NCBI RefSeq assembly: GCF_010811875.1
Contig: NZ_VKHP01000017.1
Location: 1 to 64,000 of the forward strand
Length of the DNA stretch: 64,000 nucleotides
Reading direction: 5' to 3'
DNA from: Bradyrhizobium uaiense
GTDB taxonomy: Bacteria > Pseudomonadota > Alphaproteobacteria > Rhizobiales > Xanthobacteraceae
Within the stretch, counting starts at the first letter, position 1. Every line of letters starts with the position of its first letter. Below, piece by piece: positions 25,577-35,582 of the stretch. Position numbers and translations under genes: made by a program. The notes below the pieces were generated by a model. That model was not told the origin of the DNA, ran no database searches, and saw only the letters and a program-made list of their open reading frames with translations.

Positions 25577-26779
25577 ATGACACATACCGCGAATTACGAT
25601 CTGACTGCGCTCTGGGCGATCTTCCTTTCGCTCTGGCAGCGAAGCATCCTGGACCTGACTGTCGGGCACTTCATCGTTTCGATCGTCATTCTCGCGATCG
25701 CGGTGCTGATCCGGCGCTTCTTCAGCCGCACTGTCATCTCTCGTATCCACGCTTGGTCTTCGGGCGGGGAAGGAGACCTCAACCGAACGATCGTTGATGC
25801 CCTTGCTCCGCACCTCCAGTCCATTCCAATCGTCCTGGCCATCCTTATTATCGGCGAGTTCATTCTCACCAATCAGAGGCTCAAGGACGGGCTCCTCCAG
25901 GTCGATCAATCGTTGATCGCGTTCACGATCTTCTGGGCATTGTTTGAGGTGATCGGGCCGCTATGCGCGGTTCTGGATGGCCGAACGCCGATCTTCAGCA
26001 AGGCTATGATCGGCTGGACGGTCCGGGTCGGACGCGCCATCATCGTTGCGCTCGGCGCGACCGCTATCCTGGAGGTTTGGGGCATTCACGTCGGACCGGT
26101 GCTGGCGAGCTTCGGGCTCGTCGGTGTCGCGGTGGCGCTGGGCGCCCAGAATCTCTTCAAGAACCTGATCTCCGGAATCTTCATCATCGGGGAGCAGCGC
26201 TTCAGAAACGGTGACTGGATCCTCACCGAGGGAATTGTCGAAGGCACGGTCGAAACCATTGGTCTGCGAACGACAAAAGTCCGTCGGTTCGATCAAGCGC
26301 CTGTATTTGTCCCGAACTCATATCTGGCGGACAATGCCGTCACCAACTTCTCGCAGATGACGTTCCGCCGCATTTCCTGGATCATCGGGCTCGACTACAG
26401 CACGACCACCAGTCAACTCCGCGACATCCGCAACGCGATCGAGGCGTACATCCTCGGTAGTTCGGATTTCGTTCACCCGCCCGAAGCCGTCGCGTTCGTG
26501 CGTGTCGACAAGTTCAATGACTCGTCGATTGCTCTCATGGTCTACTGCTTTACCCGCACCACGGTTTGGGGGGATTGGTTGAGGATCAAGGAGGAACTGG
26601 CGTATGCCATCAAGGCGATCGTGAAGAAGGCCGGATCCGATTTCGCCTTCCCGAGCCAGTCGCTCTACGTGGAAAGCATTCCAACAGGGATCGAGCTGTT
26701 TCCTCACAATACCGCGCCGAGCAATGATCCGACGAACGGGACGCAGGTCGCGAGCAAGATCGTTCCGAAGGGGGCGTGA
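25577..26779 (+). CDS. MscS family mechanosensitive channel
   Basis: A 400-aa channel protein. Transmembrane segments lie near residues 25-45, 75-95, 110-130, 150-168 and the pore helix follows around GPVLASFGLVGVAVALGAQNLFKNLISG, which is the Gly/Ala-rich TM3 of MscS. The beta-domain is FRNGDWILTEGIVEGTVETIGLRTTKVR and ends in VFVPNSYLADNAVTNFSQ. The C-terminal 130 residues form the usual alpha-beta cage. It should release solutes on hypo-osmotic shock. It lies 94 bp after the oxidase genes, with no terminator between, and may share their regulation. Confidence 0.9.
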   Translation: MTHTANYDLTALWAIFLSLWQRSILDLTVGHFIVSIVILAIAVLIRRFFSRTVISRIHAWSSGGEGDLNRTIVDALAPHLQSIPIVLAILIIGEFILTNQRLKDGLLQVDQSLIAFTIFWALFEVIGPLCAVLDGRTPIFSKAMIGWTVRVGRAIIVALGATAILEVWGIHVGPVLASFGLVGVAVALGAQNLFKNLISGIFIIGEQRFRNGDWILTEGIVEGTVETIGLRTTKVRRFDQAPVFVPNSYLADNAVTNFSQMTFRRISWIIGLDYSTTTSQLRDIRNAIEAYILGSSDFVHPPEAVAFVRVDKFNDSSIALMVYCFTRTTVWGDWLRIKEELAYAIKAIVKKAGSDFAFPSQSLYVESIPTGIELFPHNTAPSNDPTNGTQVASKIVPKGA

Positions 26780-26834
26780 CATGAATCCCAGCATGATGAC
26801 GCTCGCGCCGGCGAGTTGGCCTTTCCGCGCTTTG

Positions 26835-26936
26835 GTCATTTTGTCCCGGCGATTCCGGACAAAATGACCTTTCGGCGACATCGATTGTCATAACTGATTG
26901 AAATCACGGCGTTTGCCGTCTGGCACGTCGATTGCG
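26835..26936 (+). promoter_or_regulatory. Sigma-54 promoter with activator and IHF sites (HdeD-grpE)
   Basis: The -24/-12 element is TGGCACGTCGATTGCG at 26921-26936. Two one-mismatch activator sites, GTCATTTTGTC at 26835-26845 and GACAAAATGAC at 26858-26868, are 23 bp apart and together form a 13-bp perfect inverted repeat (GGTCATTTTGTCC and its complement). The IHF-like site TAACTGATTGAAA lies at 26891-26903, 25 bp from the -24 GG. Confidence 0.85.
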
Positions 26937-27028
26937 TTGTCGTCGGTTGCAAGAATGTCATCGTCCGCATCGCAGGGCCGACCCGCGTGCAGCGAGCCAC
27001 CAACAACTCAATCTCTGGGCAATTCATC

Positions 27029-27607
27029 ATGACGCAGACAACTGGAATGTCGGAACCGAGGCGAGCGTTCACGGGATTGATGACCGAAGCGCGAGGGAAG
27101 TGGGGCTGGTTCGTCGCCCTGGGCATCCTCTTCGTTGTGCTGGGCTTCGGAGCTCTCAGCAATCTGCTATTGGCGACCATCGCAACGATCTTCTACATTG
27201 GCGTCTTGATGATCGTCGCGGCCGCTTTCCAGATCGTCCATGCGTTCAGGGTCAAGAACTGGCGCGGGTTCTTTCTTTGGGGTCTGGGCGGTTTTTTCTA
27301 TGCCGCGGCCGGTACGACAATCGTTCTTGATCCGGCAGTCGCTTCGCTGGTTCTGACTCTGATATTGGCCGTTTTCACGATCGCGTCCGGCCTCATGCGC
27401 CTGCTGCTTAGCTTGAGAGCAAGGGGAGATCGTGGCTGGGGCTGGCTGTTTGCGTCCGGATTGCTCACCGCGATCGCCGGATTGGCGTTTCTCCTGGGGT
27501 GGCCACTCAACAGTCTCTGGCTGCTTGGCCTGTTGTTGTCGGTCGACCTGGTTTTCCAGGGCTGCGCGCTGATTGGCCTGGGCCTCCAGCTTCGCGACAC
27601 GCGGTAG
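27029..27607 (+). CDS. HdeD family membrane protein
   Basis: A 192-aa protein with six hydrophobic segments in three pairs, starting with WFVALGILFVVLGFGALSN and IATIFYIGVLMIVAAAFQIVHAF. The pattern FQIVHAFRVKNWRGFFLWGLGGFFYAAAG (in parts) is the core of the HdeD/DUF308 family, acid-stress membrane proteins. HdeD also occurs in transmissible heat-resistance loci with Hsp20 and Clp proteins, as here. The ATG at 27029 is chosen by comparison with the family; a GTG at 26987 in frame would add 14 residues. It is the first gene behind a sigma-54 promoter and precedes grpE. Confidence 0.85.
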   Translation: MTQTTGMSEPRRAFTGLMTEARGKWGWFVALGILFVVLGFGALSNLLLATIATIFYIGVLMIVAAAFQIVHAFRVKNWRGFFLWGLGGFFYAAAGTTIVLDPAVASLVLTLILAVFTIASGLMRLLLSLRARGDRGWGWLFASGLLTAIAGLAFLLGWPLNSLWLLGLLLSVDLVFQGCALIGLGLQLRDTR

Positions 27608-27690
27608 ATGGCCGGCTCGGGCGCGCGAAGAGCGGCGCTCTTCCGACTGCCCCTCAAACGACATATCAACGGCGAGATAAGAGAGCTGCC

Positions 27691-28341
27691 ATGACCGACA
27701 ACGGCCCGCCCAAGAATCCCTATCACAACAGACAGATTCACCCACGCCACCCTCAGCAAGGGACTCATCAGGCGGGAGAAGATGCAGAGAAGGTGACGCC
27801 CGAGGATTCCGCAAGGGAAGCCGCGTCGGGGTCGCCAGATGCTGCGAGCGTCGCGCCGGGCGCAGCAGAAGACGCGCATGATGCGATTGCGCGGCTCGTG
27901 GCGGAGAATGTCGATCTCAAGGACCGCCTGCTTCGGGCGCTCGCGGATGCCGAGAATATACGCCGGCGCGCCGAGCGCGAGTTGAACGACATGCGGCAAT
28001 ACGCCGTAACCAGGTTCGCTGGCGATATGCTCAACGTCGCGGACAATCTGGAACGTGCGATGTCCAGCCTTCCGGCGGAGCTGCGCCGCAATGCCGGCCC
28101 CTTCACGACGTTTGTCGAAGGCGTGGAGCTGACTGAAAAGGAGCTGTTGCGATCATTGGAAGCGCACGGCGTCAAGAAGCTTGATCCGACCGGCAGCCGG
28201 TTTGATCCTCACTTTCACGAGGCCATGTTCCAGGTGCAAGATCCGTCAGTGCCAAGCGGCACGGTCACGACCGTCGTGCAGCCTGGTTACGCGATCGGAT
28301 CACGTTCGTTGAGGCCAGCGAAAGTTGGCGTGGCGAGTTGA
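27691..28341 (+). CDS. grpE: Nucleotide exchange factor GrpE
   Basis: A 216-aa GrpE. The N-terminal 60 residues are disordered and rich in Pro, Gln and Ala. A long coiled-coil helix follows, with ENVDLKDRLLRALADAENIRRRAERE in segments, the classical GrpE dimer motif. The C-terminal beta-domain is MFQVQDPSVPSGTVTTVVQPGY. It exchanges ADP for ATP on DnaK. It lies 83 bp after HdeD, downstream of the same sigma-54 promoter, and is most likely an additional, stress-dedicated copy, since dnaK here is also separated from the standard dnaKJ arrangement. ATG at 27691 is preferred over the much longer open frame. Confidence 0.9.
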   Translation: MTDNGPPKNPYHNRQIHPRHPQQGTHQAGEDAEKVTPEDSAREAASGSPDAASVAPGAAEDAHDAIARLVAENVDLKDRLLRALADAENIRRRAERELNDMRQYAVTRFAGDMLNVADNLERAMSSLPAELRRNAGPFTTFVEGVELTEKELLRSLEAHGVKKLDPTGSRFDPHFHEAMFQVQDPSVPSGTVTTVVQPGYAIGSRSLRPAKVGVAS

Positions 28342-28399
28342 AATGCCTGCTCGCGTCCAGGACGCTCCGATGGTTTTTCGCGGCGCCGGCTTGGATCGA

Positions 28400-28666
28400 C
28401 TACCTGTGCTTGGGAAACGTCACGGTCACCACGCCGTCGTCGAAGTACGCGTTTATCCTATGAGCATCGACCGAACGAGGTAATCGCATCGAGCTCAAGA
28501 CTCTGATTGTCCGCTCGGCACCGCGGCCATCGTTGACCTGCCGCTCGGCGATAATGGTGAGGACGCCATGCTCAACGGACACATCAATGTCGTTTGCCGT
28601 TAGACCATGCAGCTCTGCAACGATTTGCAGCTCGTCATCTGTCTCGTTCACGTCAACATTGAGCAT
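28400..28666 (-). CDS. Hsp20-type small heat shock protein (short form)
   Basis: An 88-aa protein that is almost only the alpha-crystallin domain: NVDVNETDDELQIVAELHGL, GVLTIIAERQ, and LPRSVDAHRINAYFDDGVVTV. It ends VTFPKHR and lacks the C-terminal IxI tail. Usual length is 140-170 residues. In another frame the upstream DNA (28740 down to 28668) would read MARVLLRFDPVDGLYRRLF, which looks like an Hsp20 N-terminus, so a frameshift may have removed it. However, this ATG overlaps the -24 element of the sigma-54 promoter, which favours the start at 28666. Predicted holdase for unfolding proteins. Confidence 0.78.
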   Translation of the reverse strand: MLNVDVNETDDELQIVAELHGLTANDIDVSVEHGVLTIIAERQVNDGRGAERTIRVLSSMRLPRSVDAHRINAYFDDGVVTVTFPKHR

Positions 28667-28723
28667 CGTGAACCGTCCCGGTCGAACAGGCGACGGTACA
28701 GACCGTCGACCGGATCGAACCGC

Positions 28724-28824
28724 AGCAATACGCGTGCCATCCGGGTGGCACGTCGTATCAACGGCTTAAGCTGTCGGTTAGTTCGTCCGCGGACACTTTG
28801 TCAAATTCGATTGGACAAGTTGTC
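28724..28824 (-). promoter_or_regulatory. Sigma-54 promoter with activator and IHF sites (hsp20)
   Basis: On the minus strand the -24/-12 element reads TGGCACGCGTATTGCT (28739-28724). A perfect IHF consensus lies at 28756-28768 (plus strand TATCAACGGCTTA), centred 24 bp upstream. The activator sites GACACTTTGTC (28792-28802) and GACAAGTTGTC (28814-28824) are 22 bp apart, the proximal one 59 bp from the -24. Transcription should start near 28713. Confidence 0.88.
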
Positions 28825-28915
28825 TGACGCAGCTCCGGGGCGAGCGCCATCTGTAGTTCTGGACGTCTCCGAAAATGACGCTAGCATTGATATTGCAGGC
28901 TGGGGGAGGCGTCGA

Positions 28916-29146
28916 GTGTCGAGCAAGATCGAACAGACCGCGTCCGAGATCGCTGACATCCGACTTCTTGTGCAGCGATTGCGTCGCGTCGAGGCGTGGC
29001 GACGGAAGCGCTTCGAACGTGCTATACAGGAGCTCGATAGAGAGAAAACGGTTCTTGATCGATCGAAAGTGATCAGGATTGCGCAGCTGTACACCGCGGT
29101 TTCAGTTCGTCGTAAAGCTATCGAAGCAGGGGTCGTGAAGCCTTAA
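28916..29146 (+). CDS. Small coiled-coil hypothetical protein
   Basis: A 76-aa, strongly basic protein that begins with a GTG at 28916 preceded by GGGGAGG. The whole length is predicted to be helical: SSKIEQTASEIADIRLLVQRL, then RVEAWRRKRFERAIQELDRE and RSKVIRIAQLYTAVSVRRKA, with heptad-like hydrophobic spacing, so it may form a coiled coil. There is no signal or cysteine. No family is recognised. The activator site pair at 28792-28824 is only about 100 bp upstream, but I find no -24/-12 element facing this gene. Confidence 0.5.
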   Translation: MSSKIEQTASEIADIRLLVQRLRRVEAWRRKRFERAIQELDREKTVLDRSKVIRIAQLYTAVSVRRKAIEAGVVKP

Positions 29147-29286
29147 TGTGGTTGCGATCGGCGGATGATGGCTTTGGGTTTCCACGCGTTGACCGGTCAA
29201 TCGAGCCCGCCACGATCAGATCTTGGAGATCAGATTGGAGCTGAGGCGCGAATTCTCCCTACGCAACAACTGTGCGAGGACATGCC

Positions 29287-30231
29287 ATGAGTGCCGGCAA
29301 GTTACCTTCCAACACGTCATCTTCCAATCCCGCTGCTGGCGATCTGTGGCCGGCTCTGTCCTGGGAGGCTTTCGAGCAGACCCGGTATCTTCTCCACGTG
29401 GTGTTGCAGGTGGTTGGCAAGCTCAAGCTGGCCGGGCCTTTCCAGGCGCAATGGGCCGAGGTTCCGCTGTGGCTCGGCGCGAGAGGCCTGACCACTGGCC
29501 CGATCCCTTACGCCGGCGGCGTCTACGAGGTCCGCGCCGACTTTATCTCGCACGAGCTGAAATGGTTCACGAGTTCGGGCGGATCGGGACAATTGCCGCT
29601 CGGTTCGACGTCGGTCGCAACGCTGGTCGACACGTTCCTCGCCCGGCTTCGCCATGCGGGGATCGATGCGTCCATCACGCTGATACCGCAGGAAGTGTCC
29701 AACCCGATCCCGTTCGACCACGATAAGCAACCGCGCCCATACGACCGCGACATGGTGAACGCCTGGTGGCACATTCTCCTCAGCACGCAGCGCGTCATGC
29801 AGGTCTTTCAGGGGCGGTTCACGGGCAAGACGCAGCCCATCGGCCTGATGTGGGGGACGTTCGACATTCGCGTGCCGTTCTATAACGGCAAGCCCGCTTC
29901 ACCGGCACCGAACGCTGATTTTGTCCGACGCAATGCGATGAATGCGGAGTTGATGGAGATGGGATGGTGGTCGGGTGATCCCTCCTATCCGAGGTCCGCA
30001 TTCTACTCCTTCACCTATCCGCAGCCGCAAGGCATCGAACACGCGAAGGTCGGTCCAAGCGCCGCGCGATGGGACGCCGGCCTGGGCGAGTTTCTCCTCG
30101 ACTACGACGACCTGCGCCAGTCCCGCAATCCTGACGGTGACCTGCTTGCCTTCCTGGAATCGACCTACAATGCTGGTGCGACCGCGGCGGGCTGGGATTC
30201 CACCCTGCTGGGCAGCGGGCGTCCGAAGTAA
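29287..30231 (+). CDS. DUF5996 family protein
   Basis: A 314-aa soluble protein matching DUF5996. The family hallmarks are WPALSWEAFEQTRYLLHVVLQ, the following VGKLKLAGPF, ARGLTTGPIPYAGGVYEV, and PIGLMWGTFDIRVPFYNGK, then a Trp-rich segment MGWWSGDPSYPRSAFYSFTYP. No catalytic residues are known for the family and no function is established. The ATG at 29287 follows GCGAGGA. It converges with fdhD, 61 bp away. No island-type promoter lies in front of it. Confidence 0.78.
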   Translation: MSAGKLPSNTSSSNPAAGDLWPALSWEAFEQTRYLLHVVLQVVGKLKLAGPFQAQWAEVPLWLGARGLTTGPIPYAGGVYEVRADFISHELKWFTSSGGSGQLPLGSTSVATLVDTFLARLRHAGIDASITLIPQEVSNPIPFDHDKQPRPYDRDMVNAWWHILLSTQRVMQVFQGRFTGKTQPIGLMWGTFDIRVPFYNGKPASPAPNADFVRRNAMNAELMEMGWWSGDPSYPRSAFYSFTYPQPQGIEHAKVGPSAARWDAGLGEFLLDYDDLRQSRNPDGDLLAFLESTYNAGATAAGWDSTLLGSGRPK

Positions 30232-30292
30232 ATCTCCGATGCTGCACGTTCGACGGCAGGTGTATTCTCCATGGATGTGCGCACGGGCTTCC

Positions 30293-31102
30293 TTACGAGA
30301 TGCTTCCGTGCACGTCGCAAACGATCAGGGCGGAGTCCGGGCGAGCTAGCGCGACGAGCGTGAGTCCCGCCTGCTCTGCGCGTTCGACCGCAAGGCTCGT
30401 AGGCGCTGAAATGGTGACGAGCATAGGACAGCCCGCGCGAGCGGCTTTCTCAACAAGTTCATAGCTGCATCTGGCAGAGAGCAGCAGGAAGCCGCCGGAT
30501 GCCGGGACGTCGGATAGCGCCAGCGCGCCAATCAGTTTGTCCAGTGCATTATGCCGACCGACGTCCTCCCGAACGCAGAGGATCGACCCGTCGGGGCGGC
30601 AGAATGCCGCCGCATGTGTCCCGCCGGTGGACCGACCGAGCAGTTGGTGGTGCTGCAGGGCGTCTAGCGCGCGAGCGATGGCTTCCCGGTTCGTGGCGAT
30701 GCGCTTACGTATCGGCGGCAGCGGACGCAGCACCTGCTGGATATTTTCGAGTCCGCATAGCCCGCAGCTGCTCTCCGAAACGCGCCTGCGAGCGCGCTCC
30801 AATGCGATTGCGGCGCCTTCACCAGGCAAGGTGAGCCGGATGATCCAACCGCCTTCCGTCTCGTGGACGACGATGTCACTGAGGTCCTTTACATGCCTGA
30901 TGAGGCCTTCGCTCAACGCGAACCCAACCGCATAGTCGCGGAGATCCGACGGCGTTGCCATCATCACGGCGTAGCCTATACCGCAGACTTCGATAGCAAC
31001 GGGAGTCTCAACTGGAACAACACGAATGAGATCGCCGTCATTGCGATCGGTGAACGCAAGGCGTCGTACCGAGACATTCAACGTTTGATTGGTCATTGTC
31101 AT
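30293..31102 (-). CDS. fdhD: Formate dehydrogenase accessory sulfurtransferase FdhD
   Basis: A 269-aa FdhD. The CxxC motif that takes a sulfur from IscS is ESSCGLCGLE near residue 115. TGGTHAAAFCRPDGSILCVREDVGRHNALDKLIG, seen in parts, is the family core, with the GRHNALDK signature. FdhD transfers sulfur to the molybdenum cofactor of formate dehydrogenase-like enzymes; the YdeP-like oxidoreductase at 20622-22889 is the natural client in this island. It is divergent from dnaK. The intergenic activator sites at 31193-31226 face dnaK only. Confidence 0.92.
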   Translation of the reverse strand: MTMTNQTLNVSVRRLAFTDRNDGDLIRVVPVETPVAIEVCGIGYAVMMATPSDLRDYAVGFALSEGLIRHVKDLSDIVVHETEGGWIIRLTLPGEGAAIALERARRRVSESSCGLCGLENIQQVLRPLPPIRKRIATNREAIARALDALQHHQLLGRSTGGTHAAAFCRPDGSILCVREDVGRHNALDKLIGALALSDVPASGGFLLLSARCSYELVEKAARAGCPMLVTISAPTSLAVERAEQAGLTLVALARPDSALIVCDVHGSIS

Positions 31103-31192
31103 TATCCCGCGATCCCGCGCCAGCCGACGATCTGATGTCGTCGCCCGTTAGTCAACGTTTCGGCTGAGGCATCATGCGAGCCTGAGCCGATA

Positions 31193-31295
31193 GACAGTTT
31201 GTCCGACGCGCTCCGGACAAAATGTCCGACGCGTCGCGATCTCGCGGCGTAAGTCGTTGAAATCACGCAGATCGCGATGTGGCACACGTGTTGCT
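31193..31295 (+). promoter_or_regulatory. Sigma-54 promoter with activator and IHF sites (dnaK)
   Basis: The -24/-12 element is TGGCACACGTGTTGCT at 31280-31295. Perfect activator sites GACAGTTTGTC (31193-31203) and GACAAAATGTC (31216-31226) are 23 bp apart, the proximal one 60 bp from the -24. The IHF-like site TAAGTCGTTGAAA is at 31250-31262, 25 bp from the -24. A sigma-54 promoter in front of a dnaK gene is unusual; sigma-32 or CIRCE control would be normal. Confidence 0.88.
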
Positions 31296-31361
31296 CAACG
31301 GTAATGCGCAGGGACGCAAACCGCACATAGTCGATCAACGAAAAAGTCAGAGGAGCGCGAC

Positions 31362-33260
<1,899 letters not shown>

Positions 33261-33274
33261 CGCGCTTCTGTAAG

Positions 33275-33292
33275 CGCGGGCGCGAGCCCGCG
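33275..33292 (+). terminator. GC hairpin after dnaK
   Basis: CGCGGGC and GCCCGCG pair perfectly around a GCGA loop 15 bp after the dnaK stop. A U-tract is lacking. It may end or stabilise the dnaK message. Confidence 0.5.
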
Positions 33293-33433
33293 GCGACCAA
33301 TCGCGCTTTACACCGCTGTCGGGACGAAACGCCAGCCCTCAGGTGCTGGAATGCAATCCCGGTTGCATCTTTTTACTCAAACTTCAGCAGACGTCTTGAA
33401 GGCATTCCGCCTTCATCTTGTAGGAGCTTTCTT

Positions 33434-33922
33434 ATGCGACGACGTTCGACGGTCCTCACTGCCTTTGCCGGAGCAATGCTGGCCGCCCTGGTATCAACCG
33501 CGCAAGCCCAGCAGCCCGTTCAAAAGGTGCAAGTCGGCGTGCTTGAGTGCAAGGGCGGCCCGAGCATCGGCTTTATCGTAGGCGCGGTCACCAATCTGGC
33601 GTGTGTCTTGCGCATCAACGGACTGCCCGAAGATTACTATGTCGCGACGATTCAGAAGGTCGGTCTCGACATCGGCATTACCGAGAGCACTGCCCTTGCC
33701 TGGTCGGTGTTCGCGCCCATTGCCCAGCCCGGCCGCGGCGATATCGCCGGGACTTATGTCGGCGTCGATGCAATGGCCGCGGCAGTCGTCGGCGTGGGCG
33801 GCAATGTGCTGCTGGGTGGTTCGAACAACAGCATCGCGCTGCAGCCCCTCAGCGTGCAAGCGGAAACCGGCCTGATCGTTGCAGCAGGATTGGAGAGCAT
33901 GACACTGCAGCCGGGTCGCTAG
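33434..33922 (+). CDS. DUF992 family exported protein
   Basis: A 162-aa protein with a signal peptide (TAFAGAMLAALVSTAQAQ) and a DUF992 domain, in which VGVLECKGGPSIGFIVG and NLACVLRI provide two conserved cysteines likely to form a disulfide, followed by YVATIQKVGLDIGIT and a Gly-rich C-terminus. The family is common in Rhizobiales and has no known function. The protein should be periplasmic. It is separated from dnaK by a hairpin and followed by a strong terminator, so it appears to be a single-gene unit. No sigma-54 element precedes it. Confidence 0.85.
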   Translation: MRRRSTVLTAFAGAMLAALVSTAQAQQPVQKVQVGVLECKGGPSIGFIVGAVTNLACVLRINGLPEDYYVATIQKVGLDIGITESTALAWSVFAPIAQPGRGDIAGTYVGVDAMAAAVVGVGGNVLLGGSNNSIALQPLSVQAETGLIVAAGLESMTLQPGR

Positions 33923-33937
33923 CGGCGCCCCGAACCT

Positions 33938-33965
33938 GACACCGTTCGCCAGCGCGAACGGTGTC
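33938..33965 (+). terminator. Strong hairpin after the DUF992 gene
   Basis: A perfect 12-bp stem, GACACCGTTCGC and its complement, encloses a CAGC loop, 16 bp after the DUF992 stop. No long T-run follows, but the stem is stable enough to act as a terminator on the plus strand. Confidence 0.7.
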
Positions 33966-34008
33966 GTGCATCACGCGAATAACAACGCTTTCTCGCCAAG
34001 GTTCTCAA

Positions 34009-35247
34009 ATGTTGAAGCGACTGTTGACGACGACATCTCCTGTAGTTTTCGCTGTCTTGCTGCTTGGAAGCGCGTGCGTCATGCCGACGGCTGCGTTGTC
34101 CCAGGAAGCAGCTTGCTCTCAAGTCACGGCTGTTGAAACGCCACCGCCGCCGTTGCCTCGTTACGAACAGCCCCCCGTGCCTGCGCCGGGTTATCTCTGG
34201 TCTCCGGGATACTGGTCGTGGGATGAGGATGCCGGTGACTACTATTGGGTGCCGGGAACCTGGGTGCAGCCGCCGCGGCAGGGCCTGTTGTGGACCCCGG
34301 GCTACTGGGGCTGGCTGGCGGGAGCCTACATTTTCCACCCGGGCTATTGGGGTGAGCGCGTCGGCTTTTACGGCGGCGTCAACTATGGCTTCGGCTATTC
34401 GGGCATTGGCTACGAAGGCGGCCGCTGGGATCGTGGCCAATTCTTTTACAACAGCACCGTCAACAATATACGGAACGTGACGATCAGAAACGTCTATCAG
34501 AAAACCGTCGTCGTCAATGAGACGGTGAACAACGTCAGCTACAATGGCGGACGAGGCGGCGTCGAGGCTCGTCCGACAGCTGCGGACAGAACCATCGCCA
34601 AGGAACAACATTTCGCACCCACGCCGCTGCAACGTAAGCACGTCGAGGTCGCGAGCCACGACACTCGTCTGTTCAACAGGGCAAACGGCGGCGCACCGCC
34701 CGTGGTGGCTACGCCACGTCCAGCAGTCCTGAACGGGCGAGACATTGTTCGGCCACGCGCGCCCGCCGAGGTCATGCCGTCCAATACGGACAAGCCTCGA
34801 CCCGAAGATCTGAAGGGCGCGCGTCCCGAGGATCCCGCGCGGCAGCGTCTCGAAGACTCTCGACGTCCGGCGGAGGCGCCCGCGCCGGCGCGCAAGTCGC
34901 CAGCGGATGAAGCCGGAAAAGTTGCGCCTCGCGAATCCGAGCGTGAACGAGCGCCGCTGCTTGAGGCAGCCCCGAGACCTCTTCTCCCGGAAGAGCGAAG
35001 GCGCGAGGACATCCGAGTGCCGGAGGCAAGGCCAGAGTCGGCGCCCAGGCCGGAGCCTCGCCGCGAACCCAGCCCCGAACCTATGGCTCGTCCAGCCGCG
35101 AGGCCGGAAATCGAGGCCAGACCTGCTGCGCCAGCCGTGAGGCCGGAGCCGCAGCGGGAGGAGATGGGTGCTTCTCCGCGCCGTGGGCCCTCGGGAGAGG
35201 AGCGTTCCGGCGAAAGACCCGAGGAGCGGCGGCCCGAGCAACGCTGA
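34009..35247 (+). CDS. YXWXPGYW-repeat exported protein
   Basis: A 412-aa protein. After a hydrophobic signal (VVFAVLLLGSACVMP) it has a repeat region, residues 45-135, with tandem Trp/Tyr/Gly/Pro motifs: YLWSPGYWSW, YYWVPGTWVQPP, LLWTPGYWGW, FHPGYWGERVGFYGG. Then a basic linker and a long disordered tail rich in Pro, Arg, Glu and Ala (residues 230-412). Such repeat proteins are found in the envelope of proteobacteria and are sometimes called YXWGxW or BcpO-related; their function is unknown. It could bind the cell wall through its aromatic repeats. Confidence 0.75.
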   Translation: MLKRLLTTTSPVVFAVLLLGSACVMPTAALSQEAACSQVTAVETPPPPLPRYEQPPVPAPGYLWSPGYWSWDEDAGDYYWVPGTWVQPPRQGLLWTPGYWGWLAGAYIFHPGYWGERVGFYGGVNYGFGYSGIGYEGGRWDRGQFFYNSTVNNIRNVTIRNVYQKTVVVNETVNNVSYNGGRGGVEARPTAADRTIAKEQHFAPTPLQRKHVEVASHDTRLFNRANGGAPPVVATPRPAVLNGRDIVRPRAPAEVMPSNTDKPRPEDLKGARPEDPARQRLEDSRRPAEAPAPARKSPADEAGKVAPRESERERAPLLEAAPRPLLPEERRREDIRVPEARPESAPRPEPRREPSPEPMARPAARPEIEARPAAPAVRPEPQREEMGASPRRGPSGEERSGERPEERRPEQR

Positions 35248-35325
35248 GCGTGATGCGGGCGGTTCTTGTCAGGCAAGCGGCGACTGGAACATCGTGAAGA
35301 AAAAGCGTGCAGAGGTTGGAAGGCG

Positions 35326-35508
35326 ATGACAGTGAGTCTCGGAGGCAATGGACAACTCGACGACGGCAAGCCGCGGTTGACGGAAGACGACATCGTGCGG
35401 GCGCAGCTCGGTCCGCGCGGTGTTCCCGGAGCTCCGGATCCCGCACGGATGACGCCTCAGCAACTGAAGAACTACCCCAGATACGTGGATCCCGGTCATG
35501 TTGAATAA
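35326..35508 (+). CDS. Small hypothetical protein, Pro/Gly-rich
   Basis: A 60-aa hydrophilic protein, with LTEDDIVRAQLGPRGVPG and ARMTPQQLKNYPRYVDPG as its most structured parts. The ATG at 35326 has AGAGG 10 bases upstream; a GTG at 35332 has GGAAGG at better distance. It lies between the repeat protein and the DnaJ-like gene, 74 bp before the latter. No family is recognised. Confidence 0.5.
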   Translation: MTVSLGGNGQLDDGKPRLTEDDIVRAQLGPRGVPGAPDPARMTPQQLKNYPRYVDPGHVE

Positions 35509-35582
35509 TCGGGATCCGGCGCTCGGCTGTTCCTCGCCACGGGCAAACCCGATCGCCGCCATCGTCAAGTCGGGAGCGGTAA

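Noticed and set aside
28830..28916. Rightward use of the hsp20 activator sites by the gene at 28916
   Set aside because: No GG-N10-GC element was found between the sites and the gene.
33345..33380. GGAATGCAATCCCGGTTGC as a -24/-12 element for the DUF992 gene
   Set aside because: The distance between GG and GC is 15 bp instead of 10, and activator sites are lacking.
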